The notes: generated by a model not told the origin, from the letters alone. A DNA stretch of 64,000 bases from Henckelia pumila (GCF_033568475.1 NC_133120.1:172577991-172641990); one strand, 5' to 3'. Shown: positions 11,565 to 23,799, numbered from the stretch's first letter. Numbers and translations: made by a program.

Positions 11565-12914
11565 TGATCGACAATTTCGGTTGGGAAAATTCTAGCAAGA
11601 GAACTAGGTCAAGTTATAATATAGTTGGACTGAGTCCAAGTCGATCCCACAGAGACTACTGTTTAAATACTAAGATATAGACTATTCAAATTAATCTAGG
11701 CTAATTAAAATAAAGGATTTTTACGAATTATTTAACTAATGAAAATATACTAAATTATTCTAAAGCAGAAGTTTAAATTAAATTAAATGAGCAGAAAAAA
11801 CTTTAAGATTGATTCAAATTTCAGAAAAATGACCAGGAACACACAACGGTACCAGACATCGATAATTGTGACGTATTGGATTTAATCAAACAAGAATCAT
11901 TCATATTCACGACGAAATTCCCTAGAATAATTATTAATCTATTTCTAGAATTAATAAACCTATTTTCATTTAACAGTCCAATTATTTCTAATTGAATTTA
12001 ATTAAACAAAAACGCATTCACGAGTTATGAAATTTCAGCTTTCTCCTAAAATCGCACACTGAAACCGAATACTATTTCTAGTCGGTTTAACCATGTGTTG
12101 ACTAATATTTTTGAAGCTAATTTCAATTTTTTATTTTTCAAGTCCAGATCGAACAACAGACATGCAATTAATTGGCCAGATTAAAAGCAAAAAATACGCA
12201 CAAATATTAATCAATAAATATTTCATAAATCAAAAATCAATCAATCCATTCAATGAACAAAAATCAAAAGTCTGGCTCTATCGTGGCCCCGGTCAAAAGA
12301 CAACTACTCCATAATATCAAAAAGAGACAAAATTCTCATGTTTGAATTCAACATAAATAAATCAGAAGAAGAAGAATGAAGAAAATTTCAGCGATGGCGC
12401 CGAATCTTGCTTGTGTTCTTCGTTTCTGCTCTGAGCCGTCAAATATCCAATATGGCAAAAGTTTAGAAGTCAAAAGTCCTTCTCAATTAAGGCTTAATTC
12501 TATTTATATTTTTCTCCAAAAAGCCCTATTTTTCGTCCAAAATAATGTCCAATATTGCCCAAAATAATCAGAGTTCCAAAATTCCCAAATTCTGCGCGAA
12601 TTAATTTTTTCCATATCTGCGATATACACTGACCCCGGACATGGTCCGTTCCTAGGTCCGTGTGTATTTAAAATTCCAAGCCAAACATTTTTACGAAGAT
12701 GCACGGACCCTCTTCCAGACGATGCACGGGGTCCGTGTATTATTCTGTGGTGAAGTACTTCTCCAAAGTCGACGGTACACAGACCCTCTTCCAGATGGTA
12801 CCCGGGTCCGTGCAATATTTTTCTTCAAATCATTATTGCTTCGAAGGTGCCCGGACCTTCTTCCAAAGTATGCATAGTGTCCATGCATTAAATTTCTCTT
12901 CAATCCTCCTGCCC
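11565..12914 (-). repeat. Right (5') LTR of element A, outer part missing
   Basis: It starts TGATCGACA beside the primer-binding site and matches 512-1856 of the left LTR. The match stops at 12914, after which the sequence belongs to the kinase-gene fragment. Four worn palindromic units are present. Confidence 0.85.
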
Positions 12915-13541
12915 ATGTCCATGCATTATAATGTCTGTGTACTTTATACCCATGTCCGCTATATGATTGAAGCTATTTTAACTGCATATAAATATAAGTT
13001 TCCAAGTATCTAACTTAGTTTGTTTCTTTATGCTTTCAGGTTGTGCTAGATTTTAATTTGAACCGATTAAAATTATCTAGGACATGGAGCACGTTAGCCT
13101 CTGGTCAAATGACGGGTTTTTGTCCTCTGAGCATTTTTTACTTTAATTTCTCTTAGTGGACAACTTCTCTTAAATGAGTAGCATAGGAAACCGAACGTGC
13201 ATTTATTCTAAAATAAAATAGCTGTCGGAACTTCAGAGAAGTTCTTCGAGGGGTTGCTCGCACATCATAATCCTTTTGGTCTACACACAGTGGAGTGAAG
13301 CTAAAAATTTGATGGTGGAGATTGCTGAATCAGCTAGGCCTTTCTAGTTATATTAAGTAATTTAGTGAATATAGCTATAAGCTTCAATAACTTTTGTTGT
13401 CTACTCTTCTCCAAGTGAGGGTGCCACAAGAAGTGGAACTGCGAAAATAGAAAGGTGTTGTGTGTTTAATCCTGAATCTTTTTTTTCCACGGATTATTAC
13501 TTCGTTGATTATTGTTTTTTACTGTAAATATTTTCCCTTGC
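12915..13541 (+). other. Probable 5' untranslated/intron part of the kinase fragment
   Basis: There is no reading frame. The stretch has intron and exon texture: a TTTCAG acceptor-like site near 13039, then exon-like sequence, and several AT-rich gaps. It runs straight into the recognisable kinase exons, so I read it as the upstream part of the same duplicated gene fragment. This is inference. Confidence 0.4.
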
Positions 13542-13930
13542 AGATACAAGATCATTAGGGAAGTTGGTAATGTACATTTGGAACTGTATGGCGAGCGTTG
13601 TGAAGTGGTAGGTTTATATATGTTAGTTTTAACTTTTGATGTTGGGCGCATTCCGTTTTAAATTAATTTTTGCTCTCAATGTTGAATCTATGAGATTTTT
13701 TAAATTAAATTGACCCAACTAATTCATTTCATAGGTCGCAATTAAGAAAATGAAGAAGAAATATTACTCATGGGAAGAATGTTATAAGCCTGAGAGAAGT
13801 CAAGGTGACAAGAATTTTGCATTTTTTGTTGGTTTTCTTAAGCTCACCTTTTATGTATGAGATAATGAAAAATTTCTTTTTGTCAGTCACTGAGGAAAAT
13901 GAGCCACTCAAACATCTGTCTGCAAAAACA
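13542..13930 (+). pseudogene. Fragment of an MHK/CDKF-like Ser/Thr kinase gene, introns kept
   Basis: Three decayed exons are readable. Exon at 13542-13610: TTGCAG then RYKIIREVG and a damaged glycine loop. Compared with the family GDGTFGTVWRA it is one base short, and the linker before GEVV is partly lost. Exon at 13735-13804: after ATAG it encodes VAIKKMKKKYYSWEEC, including the catalytic-lysine VAIK motif, then shifts out of frame before the expected NLREVK. Exon at 13887 to about 13915: SLRKMSHSNI. Splice acceptors and donors are still visible. This matches the N-lobe of plant MHK/CDKF-4-like (RCK/MAK family) kinases. The C-lobe is absent. Since introns are kept, it is a genomic duplication or captured piece, not a retrocopy. 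Confidence 0.75.
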
Positions 13931-14448
13931 CACCTGAAATAAAATCATGGTGATGAGTTTTGGCTGCTTCAAAGCAATGTATATTCATATATAACCACTG
14001 ACTATGTACTGTTTTTTTTTTTTTTTTAATTGCAGGTACATGGGATCACTCTATGAAATTCGGTTCCCTCATGAAATACATTTATAGGTTCCCAAGGTTC
14101 GTCAAAACTACTGTATGCATGCATGTTCATTTTTATTCTGTGATAGATAATAGATATTGTTATATGCTTTGTTATACAAGTGATTACAAGTTACTCTACT
14201 CCAAGTAGAAGAAAAATATGGATGCGGCTTTCATCAAGAATCTCTATTTAAGAAAAAAGATCGATGCGGTTTCAAGTTTATCAAAATATTAGCATAACTC
14301 TATTTTTTAGTGTGCATGAAATTAGGATTCAAATTTTGAATATTGAGTAATTATACTGAAAATTTGTATATTAAATTTTATTTTCAAATTTCAAATTTTG
14401 TGGAATTTATAATACTGAAAAATGTATTTTTTTAATTTTATACCTAAA
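13931..14448. other. Unassigned stretch between kinase fragment and CACTA-type end
   Basis: It includes a T17 run, a TTGCAG acceptor and a possible exon remnant (WDHSMKFGSLMKYIYRFPR, from about 14040) whose parent gene I do not recognise, then AT-rich filler. It could be further captured gene pieces. Confidence 0.35.
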
Positions 14449-14707
14449 AAACGACAAGGGTGAAAAACCATTGTTAAAGAGGTTTTTAAAACTGATGTTA
14501 AAGGCCATGTTGTTAAAAATGCGATAAATAACTGTTGTCTTTGTAAGCCAATGACAACGGTTTTTCACTGTTGTAAAACCATTGTCGTTGGCTAAAAAAG
14601 ACAATGGTTTTTTACCACACTTTTAACAACATGGTTTTAACATCGGTTTTAGACCCCCTTTTTACAACGTTTTTTCACCCTTGTCTATTAGCTTTTTTGT
14701 TGTAGTG
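14449..14707. mobile_element. CACTA-type terminal region or foldback MITE
   Basis: The right edge reads GTTGTAGTG, the complement of the CACTACAAC terminus of CACTA (En/Spm) transposons. Inside, short repeats related to ACAACGGTTTTT and its complement alternate, and the ends GACAAGGGTGAAAAA and TTTTTTCACCCTTGTC pair, so the block folds into an imperfect hairpin. The left end lacks a clean CACTA. It is either the subterminal region of a larger CACTA element whose other end is outside the window, or a truncated foldback MITE derived from one. Confidence 0.65.
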
Positions 14708-15118
14708 GCTCCATTATCATGGAAATCCTATTCCATATCTCTGACGAAGTCAGACGATAATATAATGATCACTGATAATTTACATGTATGTCTTGATCAA
14801 TAACTCTGATCTCATTGCCATAAGTCTGCTAATTCCAAACACTTGGAATTACAAAGTTCGCACTGAACTCAACATTCCTATTTCTGACAGAATCAAATAA
14901 TAACAATTCAAATTCCTTGGCGCTATTCCAATACCCAAACCAAATCCAAAGGATTCCAAGTATCGCTGAACATCGTCCTTCTGGTGGTTATATTCTTTGC
15001 TAAGGTTGCGCAATTAAGACTAAAGTAGCCTTCCCCAATAGCTTATCTGAAACAATCCTTCTAGAGAACACTGACGTAGGTCGCACTTCTCTTCCCGTCT
15101 CGAATAATCCATCACAGT

Positions 15119-15123
15119 CCTCA
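15119..15123. other. Target-site duplication CCTCA (left)
   Basis: CCTCA here and again at 18383-18387 flanks the solo LTR exactly. It is the 5-bp duplication typical of gypsy integration. Confidence 0.85.
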
Positions 15124-18100
15124 TGAAACGAGCCAAACTCGAAGGAATTTTTTTTTAAGAATATTACATATATGCATCTATATTTAAAATAGATTTTCAT
15201 AAAATTTAATGCATAATAAAAATCGATTGCATCTTAAAAGTTTAAAAAACTCGAACAGGTTAAAATCCATGTAGACGACTATAATCTCAAAAGTATGCAA
15301 ACTAATGAGAAATAGTTAACATGTGCGGAAAATAGCTCAATACATAAAATATCTCATCATAAACTAAATCAACTGAAACATGAGCTGGCGAAGGTCACGG
15401 GTGTGCTAGCTCGCCGCGGATGCACAGAGGTCTTCACCACCAGTCGGGACCACAACCTCCTAAATAACATAAAACTCACCCGCACACCATTTAGATCTAG
15501 TGAGCCTAAAGACCCAGCATGCTCTACCTTTAATAACGAGTACTACTAAATAAAACCACATGCAAGCACATAACTTATATAAAAATAACCTCAGGATTCT
15601 AATGCATGCATGATCATAAAATCGTATGCATAAACTGCGTCGTAATCTAAATCATAACATAATACGTAACATAATACATAACATAAGCATTGGCATGTCA
15701 TAAACATAAAAATTATTTTCCTGTGGGTCATATCAGTGAAGTGTAACCTAATTCGATTGATCAATCTATAACCAGCGTACGTTGCGGCGAGGGTCACCAA
15801 ACCTGTGGGATTTCCCTACGCCTCCTATGCCTCGTCACCAAACCTCTGGGGTTCCGAAGGCTCATAAACATAAGTGCCACTTCACCCAAACCTTTGGAGG
15901 ATCCGTAGGCCCATAAACATAAGTGTCACAAATCACATCAACTTTCCAAAAATATTTTCTTTACATGCCCGTTATCTCATCATAAAATACATGCATGAAT
16001 CATGAACTTAAAAAAATATCATTTTCCTTAAAATTTTGCCCGTAAATATATATTTAATTCATTTTTTTCATAATAAAAATCATACTTATAACAAAATATA
16101 CATATACATCTATTAAATATATATTTACGGATTATTTTGTTTGTCACTGGCTAGTTCGAGTTGTTGCCCCTTAACTAAAGCCCATAAACATAGACTGGCT
16201 CATTAACATTTATACTGGCCGAAAAATACTTAAACTAGCTCAATCACACTTAAAATGACCCAGATCAGACTTAGATTGGCCCCAATAGTACTTAGTCCGA
16301 CTTAAAATTTAGCTCAATCAAAAAAATTAAACAACTTAGGCCAATTAACGAATTTAGCCTAATTAATAAATTAAGCCCTCAAATACTATCTTAAGCTCAA
16401 TAAGCTTGACTCAATAACTAAATCAATTCATTCAAGCCCAAATAACATTTTAGCTCAAATAAACAACTCAAGCCCAATAAATAGATTAAGCCCAATAAAC
16501 ATCTTATACCCAATAAATAAATTAAGTCCAATAAATATCTTAGGCCCAATAACAAACTTGGCCCAATGAATAAACCAAACACTTGGACTCCTAAATAAAT
16601 TATCCGGCTCAAAATAAAATAACCCGGACCCAGACCCATACATATGACCCTAATTCACTTGACCCGACCTAGACAAACTACCTGCCCGAGCCCTGCCCTA
16701 GCTGCCTGCTAGGTAGACAACCTTACAACCATCACACTGTTCACCTAGCCGACACTAGTTCAAGCAATCTTAAACCAATACCCAAAGAAACCTGACCCAG
16801 CCATCAAACTAGTGAACAACAGCTAAGAACTAGCCATGACAGAAAAATCATTCACAATACATAAAAACACGAATGATGCATGAATTAAATTTGAGCTACC
16901 ATATCCACATACAAATGCAACAACACAATTTAATCATCAAAACAGTGAATATACTGATCTAAATGGTGTGATAGAGAAAGGGTATAACATGACTTTGCGT
17001 TTAATACGCACGAAAAACTCATACGGTTGCGGTTGCATGTATCGAGACTCGAGAATCTCAAAACTTCCAAATCTGGAAGCTCAAATCCCTAAACTGTTGA
17101 TTCTGCTCTAAATATCCTCAACTAGCTTCCGATCTGCGAAAAATCACACAATGGTCAAAAGTCAACCCTGGTCAACTATTGTCAAATTTTGACAAAAAAT
17201 TAGCGAACTTTATTGTGCTCTCACCGCTTAACAATTTTGAATATTGACTCGAAACTTGGATATTCGGATCTACCACGTCGAGGCAATCAAAAATGGTTCA
17301 CATGTCGGAGGTCGCCGGAAAAGTGGGAGAGACGGTGGCGACGGCGGCAACACGGCGGCGATGAGCAAATCAAATCCAAAAATTCTAAAATTCGGCAGGG
17401 TTGTAGATCTCAACGAGACGATTCCAATGCACTAGGCCACGACCGGATCGGACCATCGAGGCGACGTAGATCGGAGAAAAACATCCGGCGGCGACGTGAG
17501 CTTTCGAGCTCAGATCCATCCGATTTTCTCACGACAAATGCTGAAAAAAGCTTGGGAAATGATCTTTACACATCCTACTACCGAATAGCAGCTCAAAAAC
17601 CAACTCAATCAAGCTAAAATCCGTCAAATACGCGCGAAGAGACGATGAATAGTGACCTGCGCAGACCCGACTGTTCTTCATCATTTTCCCGACGATCCAA
17701 CCGTCTGATCTTTGATTTATTAGCACCAATAGAATCGCCATGATCTTAGCTACAAAGTGACCATTCGGATTTTCCATCAAAGCTCCGGCGAACGGCCGAC
17801 GAAGGCAAAAAAAACGTGGACTGCTACATTAAAGTCGAGAATTCCGGGAAAATTCGGGAGAAAATCTTTGATCTGTGTTTTCTTTAGTGTGTTTTAGTGT
17901 GAGTTTTGCGATCTATATCAAATCAATAATTTTCTGATCCAGATAATTTGTTTGATATCCAACTGGTAAAATTAGTCTCTATTCTGATATTTTTCTAGTA
18001 CACACACCCCACAACTATTAACACTCTTTTCTGAAATTGTTGACTTTGACCAGTCAATTAGACTTATAATTTCTCAAATTAATTATTGAGTCTCACTTAG

Positions 18101-18382
18101 ACCATTACTAGTCAACAAAAACTTTTACCAGTCAACTCGGTCAAATATTCTTCTAAATTAAATTATCTGGCATAAATAATTATTTTAATTCCGATATCTC
18201 AATAATTATCTCAAAAATGCCAATATTACCAGATATCCAGAAATAGTCAAACCCATTGACTAATTGGCACGTGAATTTTATAAATACACTCTGTAACTCA
18301 GTTGGCCGCAATAAATATTTTATCCACTCCATAATTATTCAAATTACCAATTAATTCGGTAATAAATTTTTGGGGTGTTACA
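15124..18382 (-). repeat. Solo LTR related to element B
   Basis: The 3259-bp LTR runs from TGAAACGAG to GGGTGTTACA with a perfect CCTCA duplication and no internal domain, so it is a solo LTR left by LTR-LTR recombination. Shared stretches with the B LTRs include TCTAGTGAGCCTA and the region around CGTAAATATATATTTAATT. It is much more diverged than the B pair. It contains a tract of AGCCCAATAA repeats at about 16430-16570. A basic 134-codon frame at 17213-17617 lies entirely inside the LTR and is not a gene. Confidence 0.85.
16430..16572. repeat. AGCCCAATAA-type short tandem repeats
   Basis: About ten worn copies of a 14-18 base unit (AGCCCAATAA with TAAATTA-like filler). Looser CCCATTAA/CCCAATAA copies continue on both sides and in the B LTRs (about 50095-50250 and 53630-53790). 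Confidence 0.7.
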
Positions 18383-18387
18383 CCTCA

Positions 18388-19932
18388 GCACCTGATATAA
18401 CTCACCTCTGAATCTCTAATGAAATCAAAATCTATTATTACAGAGCAACACCCTTATCCGGGATAGAGTTTCATTACTGGTCTAGGAAAACCCCTATGAT
18501 TAATTCATCTGAAAAAAAAAGCACAACTCAAATCCCGTGTCTGCAAACATCTGAAAAATCAACCCAGTGAATACCGATTTACAATTGGAATTAAATCTTG
18601 AAATCCCAAATCGAAAGTCAAAACCTCTCTGCTTAGAACGATCACTTGTCGATGAAAATTCCTTTTAAGACTGTTCTGACAACATAAATTCTCGATCTTT
18701 ATCTTTGACAAAGTCAGACGATAACTAATTCTTTATGATACTAACTCCGGTATCAAACTATATTAATACAAAGTCGAAATACTATACCCCTTTACTGTGA
18801 CTGTTTTCAACATTACTAGACCGAGGTAACCTCCCCCAGAATATCCATCTGAAACAAAAAAAGCTCCCAGACACCCTCTGAAGCACGAAAGGCTCCTCCC
18901 AGAGTAATAAAAGCATGGGGGTTGTACTTCTTCTCCGTCTAGTCATATATCCACACAGCCCACGGTACTTGGTATAATTCATCATTGTGCCCCAAATGAA
19001 AACACACCATCCTTGGCAAACATTATGTCTCGATAGAATATTCTAGGAAATACATCTAGAACTATAAAACTGAAAACATGCATAATTCAATCCTAATTAT
19101 TCACATGTTTAAACAAAAGTATGATAATTTATTCAATAAAATAAAGATAATCCCAAAGATTACAATTACAATACTTGAACCAATAACCCAGGTTCTATGC
19201 AATCTTTATTACAATCCCATGTAATAAACAATTACATCCAATCACATCAGAAGATTTACAATAAAATGATAAATGATACATCAAATTGTCTAAAATCATT
19301 AATACATCTGATTCAAATGCTAACAACTGATCAAATACTATTTACAAAAAAACTTAATACAGTATTTAAAACTCAATACAACTGAAATATTACAATCTGT
19401 CTATATGCGGAAATATTTCATTCCGTCTACTGATCTTGAACATGAGGTTTCCCATCTTCCATACACAAAAGCATCGATGAAGGCATGTCAGCAGACCTTC
19501 TTCCTCACAAGATCTAAAAGATCTTACTAATCTATCGGATCCTTCCAATATTGTTGGGTTCCTTATCTAGTAGATGAGTCATGAGACAAGATCCTTTTAA
19601 CAATCGCTCCAACTACTAGTGGAGAGTCTCTAGAATATCCTCCCGGGTCAAAGCTGGATGGACCTCATCGTTCCATGCGCTCCAAATAATCCCGAGAAGT
19701 GACTGACGTTGAAAACTAGATCTTCTCTTCCAACTACATCCTGCTGGGATCCACATAATACAAAACTCTGATGCCAACCTTGGAAATGACGATTTTGGAA
19801 AAGCCTAGATATCCTCCTATTCCAACTCCTGTTACTGCTATTGTCATTGTATCCGACTTGTAATCTACAAGGATAACCCAAATGTCAATACTAAGTCCCA
19901 AAGAATCTTATTGAATTCTCTTATACCATAAA
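18388..19932 (-). other. Degenerate internal region of D1
   Basis: No recognisable protein domain. Base texture and short recurring motifs match the left internal piece (14708-15118). It ends at the worn primer-binding site next to the LTR at 19933. Confidence 0.5.
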
Positions 19933-19953
19933 TTTAGTGACCCACACCATGAT

Positions 19954-19958
19954 CACAT
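19954..19958. other. Target-site duplication CACAT (left)
   Basis: CACAT is repeated at 28977-28981, directly outside the two copia LTRs. It is a perfect 5-bp duplication. Confidence 0.92.
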
Positions 19959-21821
19959 TGAAAGAGTGGGTGCCCAGTGAGCCAACTTGTGGCTATGGGC
20001 TTTGATGACTCTTTGTACAAACGATCTTTTGTTTAATGTAATTTACACTTTTATTAATGGCAATGACTTTATCTTTCTTCATATTGTTATATTATGATAT
20101 ACTATTGTTGTTTTGATAAAGACCTTGAATATACTATAGTGTATGTAAGATGTGGTAGAACATGGGGATGTCTATCATGAAATACATCTTATAGTCACTG
20201 TATATTCTAAACTGTTCCTAGTCGATTGAGCCGTCCGATAATAAGGATAAGGATCGCTCGAGTTTGAGACTAGCATTTGCGATGCGGAGTACCACGTTTC
20301 ATTGGTAGGGAACATGGAGATGTTCGAAGCATGCAAATGGATATTCATAGGATGAATAATCAAACTACCCTATCCGGACTTTCCAAGTGGTTATCACTTA
20401 TCGAGTGGATAAAGTCCGCGGTTTTGGTTGTACACCATTAGTCCTTACTACTTGAAACATCATGGAGACTCTATATGCTAGTACTGTGCTTTGACTCGTT
20501 TACCGACTCTATGGGGGTCATCAGGTGTCGGGATTGGGTACAGTTACAACACATATAGGAGTCGATGCATTGTTGTCAAGGATTCACCACATACTTGCGA
20601 GTGTGGATATCCTATGCGATCTGAGGAGATATTAGTGTGACGAATCTCTGGCCAGAGTACTTGATGTGATTTAAGAAATGGTTTCTTAGTAGCACATGCG
20701 ATGTCACTAATTTGATCTTCAAGATGTATTGCATAGTTATCGAATCTTGAGCGACTCTCGATATACCAATGGTTGTTGATTCGATCGGGATATATGGATG
20801 AAGGGACCGTACTGTACGCTAACCAAAATCTACTGGTTCTTGTAGGCACTATCAGTGATACCTAGGGAATCATGGGGCGATGTTGCTAGGCGCTTTACCA
20901 TGATTCGTTGGGCAAGTCGGAAATCGTTGTTCCGAGTCACAAGGAGTTGTGAGCCCACGGCTAGCTGTATCCCTGAACCATTGAGGGTCACACAGTGTAA
21001 TGGAGTTTTAATCCCCGTTGAGATAGTTAAATTTAAAGAGTTAAATTTAATGAATAAAGAAGTTGGACTTCTTAAATAAGAGTAAGGGAGTAGGATTTCC
21101 TAAAATGACATAGGGATGGACATTTTTTGGAAATCACTGAATTCGGATTCAGGAAAATTTATCTTGACTTTAAAATGTGCAGAAATGGTTTCTGTGCACA
21201 TTGGTGAAATCGGTTCATCAATCGGAGTCACGATGAATTTTATATTAATTTCTGAACATGCGGGCTTTGCTTGTCGGGCCTCAACTTATGACTAATGGGC
21301 CCTAAGGTGTTAGTGGCCTGCATTATAAATAAGTTATTGCAGTACAGAAATTACACATAACTGGTCATAATTTGAGAGACAGAAAATCGAAAACCCTAGC
21401 TCTCTCTCAAAAGAAATTCGGCCGCCCCCCTCCCTTCTCTGTCTGAGAAATTCCGGTCTGTGATTTTGAATTGCAGTCTGGAATAGCGAATCAAATTCGT
21501 TATTCTCTTCGCAGAAAACTTCTGATAGATTTTCTAGTGCAATCTATCAGAGGGATTAAACCTCCATTCGTGGACCTGATTGAAGGAGTTCATCAGTTCC
21601 TGGGAGAGACAACAAGAGCAGAGAAATCTGTTGGAGTCCAATAATCTCGCTTCGAGATTGAAGGTAAAATTTAATAATTGTTATTTAATTTTACACACAC
21701 TTATAATTTAATCGTAAAAGGGTTGATACCCACACTATGGAATTGTTCCATAATAAAATTTTTAAACTTCCGCTGCACCGGGTATCAATACCGATTGATC
21801 TGAGAGCCGCATTTTCCAACA
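19959..21821 (+). repeat. Left (5') LTR of the young copia element
   Basis: Runs from TGAAAGAGTGGG to TTTTCCAACA. A TATAAAT box lies at 21324-21330, followed about 70 bases later by a pyrimidine-rich leader. This is the likely promoter of the element. Confidence 0.95.
21324..21330 (+). promoter_or_regulatory. TATA box of the copia LTR
   Basis: TATAAAT is placed about 490 bases before the LTR end. The same site occurs in the right LTR near 28479. It is the plausible start site for the element's RNA. Confidence 0.5.
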
Positions 21822-21822
21822 G

Positions 21823-21835
21823 TGGTATCAGAGCC
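21823..21835 (+). other. Primer-binding site of the young copia element
   Basis: TGGTATCAGAGCC, one base inside the 5' LTR, is complementary to the 3' end of initiator tRNA-Met. It is the standard primer site of plant copia elements. Confidence 0.95.
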
Positions 21836-21947
21836 AGGTTGCTCAGATCAAACGATTAAATTAATCGATTGTACAAAAATTTTTGAGTCTTGGTTTTTTA
21901 AAACAAAATAAATATTTTAAATAAAAAAATTTTTTTTTTTTTTTTTT

Positions 21948-22196
21948 CGGGCAAAACCCGGGCAGCGATTGGATCGCTGCCCGGTGGGGCAGCGACGGTC
22001 GCTGCCCCGGGCGGCGCACGGCGCCGCCCAAAGGGGGCGCACAGCGCTGCCCACGGCGGCGCACGTCGCCGCCCAGGGGCGGCGCTCGGCGCCGCCAGGG
22101 CAGCGATTGTCGCTGCCCTAAAGGGGCAGCCGGGCTGCCCCGGCCCGCGCCCATGGGTGCGGGCCGGCCCGGGAGTGTCCCGGGCGGCCCGCGGGA
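21948..22196. repeat. Row of GC-rich hairpins in the copia leader
   Basis: About ten consecutive short hairpins lie end to end. Clear ones: 21960-21982 (arms gggcagcgat/atcgctgccc), 21986-22008 (11-bp arms, 1-base loop), 22009-22029 (gggcggcgc/gcgccgccc), 22054-22074, 22076-22096, 22098-22118 (gggcagcga/tcgctgccc), 22123-22141 (ggggcagc/gctgcccc) and 22142-22165. The arms differ between hairpins but pair within each. The block is bounded by a T run on the left and A/T runs on the right, in an otherwise AT-rich leader. Confidence 0.9.
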
Positions 22197-23790
22197 AAAA
22201 AATTATTTTTTTTTTATTTAAATTAATTTTAATGTGTTAAAATTTTATTTTTGGTCCGGTCAAAAATTGTTTTTGATTGGTTCACGAGGCATCGGATCGA
22301 ATTGTTCGAGTCCAAAAATTTTAAAATTGATTTTTGGATAAATTTGAATTTTTGGAAAATTTTAATATTTTATCCTTAAATTGAATTTTGAAATCAATTA
22401 TTTTTGGTACAATTGATGATAAGATTTGATCTTATGTATATATTAAGTAAAATATGATTTTATCTATAAAATTAGATTCTGTAGATAAAATATGATTTTA
22501 TTTAATAAAAGGTAAAATATGATTTTATATGTAAAATATGATTTTATATATAAAATATGATTTTATCCTGTTTAAATTTAAATTGCCATATGCATGATAT
22601 CCAATAAATTAATTTTGAATTAAATGTTATTGGATAAGGATGATCGATTGCCATGACCAATTTTGTAGGTGTATGTTAGGAATTTACATTTGTTTTATTG
22701 TTGTTGGTTTTATTAATGGGCCTGGTTTATGGCCCAATATGAATGTCATATGTAATAAAAGTGGGCTTGGTTTATGGCCCGTTCCCACCCCTAAAATGTA
22801 TCCCCTACTTGTCATTGCTATTTATTGTAAATACATTAGATTTAGTGGGAGATCAAGATTTGAAGATGGTGGGCCCAGCAGACAATAAAGACGAAGAAAT
22901 GTAAATTGGAAGCTAATGTAATAGGATTGCATTGCATACTGCATATTACCTAGGATTGGACTAAGACTCGTGATTGGCAACCACGAGTCAATTAGAAATG
23001 GAATCGATCATCCTATATATAATATATGATATTATGATTGTATGCATGTTTTAGACATAATTGTATGAATCCGGCAAGCATACAATAAATTGAAAAATGA
23101 TGAGACAAATTTTCATAATTAAAAATCTCTCATTTTAAATATGATTTAAAATTGATATCAAGATAAATAAAGGAAATTTAAATTTGTTTAAATGTTCCTA
23201 CCTTCCATCAACGGTCAATGTATGTGATGCTACCCGCGGATACGGTCCGGCTCATATTATTGGGGGGGCCCGTCCGTCGGAAAGCTGTACATTGGATCGA
23301 CACATGTTGTAAGTTGGGTGGAACTCCCATGGGATCGGCTCATATTATTGGGGGATCCACATGGCGACCGTCCATCACAACTTAATATTGATGGGTCATC
23401 TTGACATGTCACTATAAACGGCGTCATATTTTTGGGCCCTTATTGGACATGAGGTAAATACATGGGGGTTGCTTTGGAAGCAATTGGGCTCTACCTTTTG
23501 AGAATTATGGTTGGCTGATATTATTCGGGACCATAAGTTTGTCAATTGGACTCCATGTTCTCACTAAGGAAAAAGTTTTCCGTTTTCACTAGAGGGTAGT
23601 GAAATCGTTAAAATAGTGGGAGTGAGATTCATAAAATTAAATTCGCCTATTTTATGTCTTAGTAAATTGCTTAAACAATCATCGATAATTGTCTGTTTCA
23701 TCTCAGTAATCCACATGTTTCTATTCTCCAACAAAACAAACTTATTGGCGCAAACAATACAAAATGATTCCATAAGTTAAGATTGTCCTA
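22197..23790 (+). other. Non-coding leader of the young copia element
   Basis: There is no gag-like frame where gag should be. Features are TAAAATATGATTTTA-type repeats at about 22446-22568, two copies of GGCTCATATTATTGGGGG near 23250 and 23336, and AT-rich filler. Confidence 0.7.
22446..22568. repeat. TAAAATATGATTTTA repeats
   Basis: Five near-identical copies of a 15-base, nearly self-complementary unit with variable spacers in the copia leader. Confidence 0.75.
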
Positions 23791-23799
23791 AGTTCGGAA

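Larger units (their letters stand above)
512..12914 (-). mobile_element. Element A: Athila-like Ty3/gypsy LTR retrotransposon, broken
   Basis: Order along the minus strand: right (5') LTR, primer-binding site, gag, protease, reverse transcriptase, RNase H, integrase, a palindrome-rich spacer, an extra ORF, polypurine tract, left (3') LTR. The order and the extra ORF after integrase fit the Athila group. The LTRs still align over nearly all of the shorter copy, with scattered substitutions and small indels, so the insertion is moderately old. The right LTR lacks its outer 217 bp or so, where it meets the kinase-gene fragment, so no target duplication can be read. The element is broken in several places in its coding part. 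Confidence 0.9.

Noticed and set aside
17213-17617. Basic 134-codon frame
   Set aside because: Entirely within the solo LTR. Composition reflects GC-rich LTR sequence and no family is recognisable.
20175-21079. Three frames of 62, 101 and 74 codons repeated at 27330-28234
   Set aside because: The repetition is due to the two copia LTRs. There is no family resemblance or start context.
21861-22154. Arg/Pro/Gly-rich 97-codon frame
   Set aside because: By-product of the GC hairpin block.
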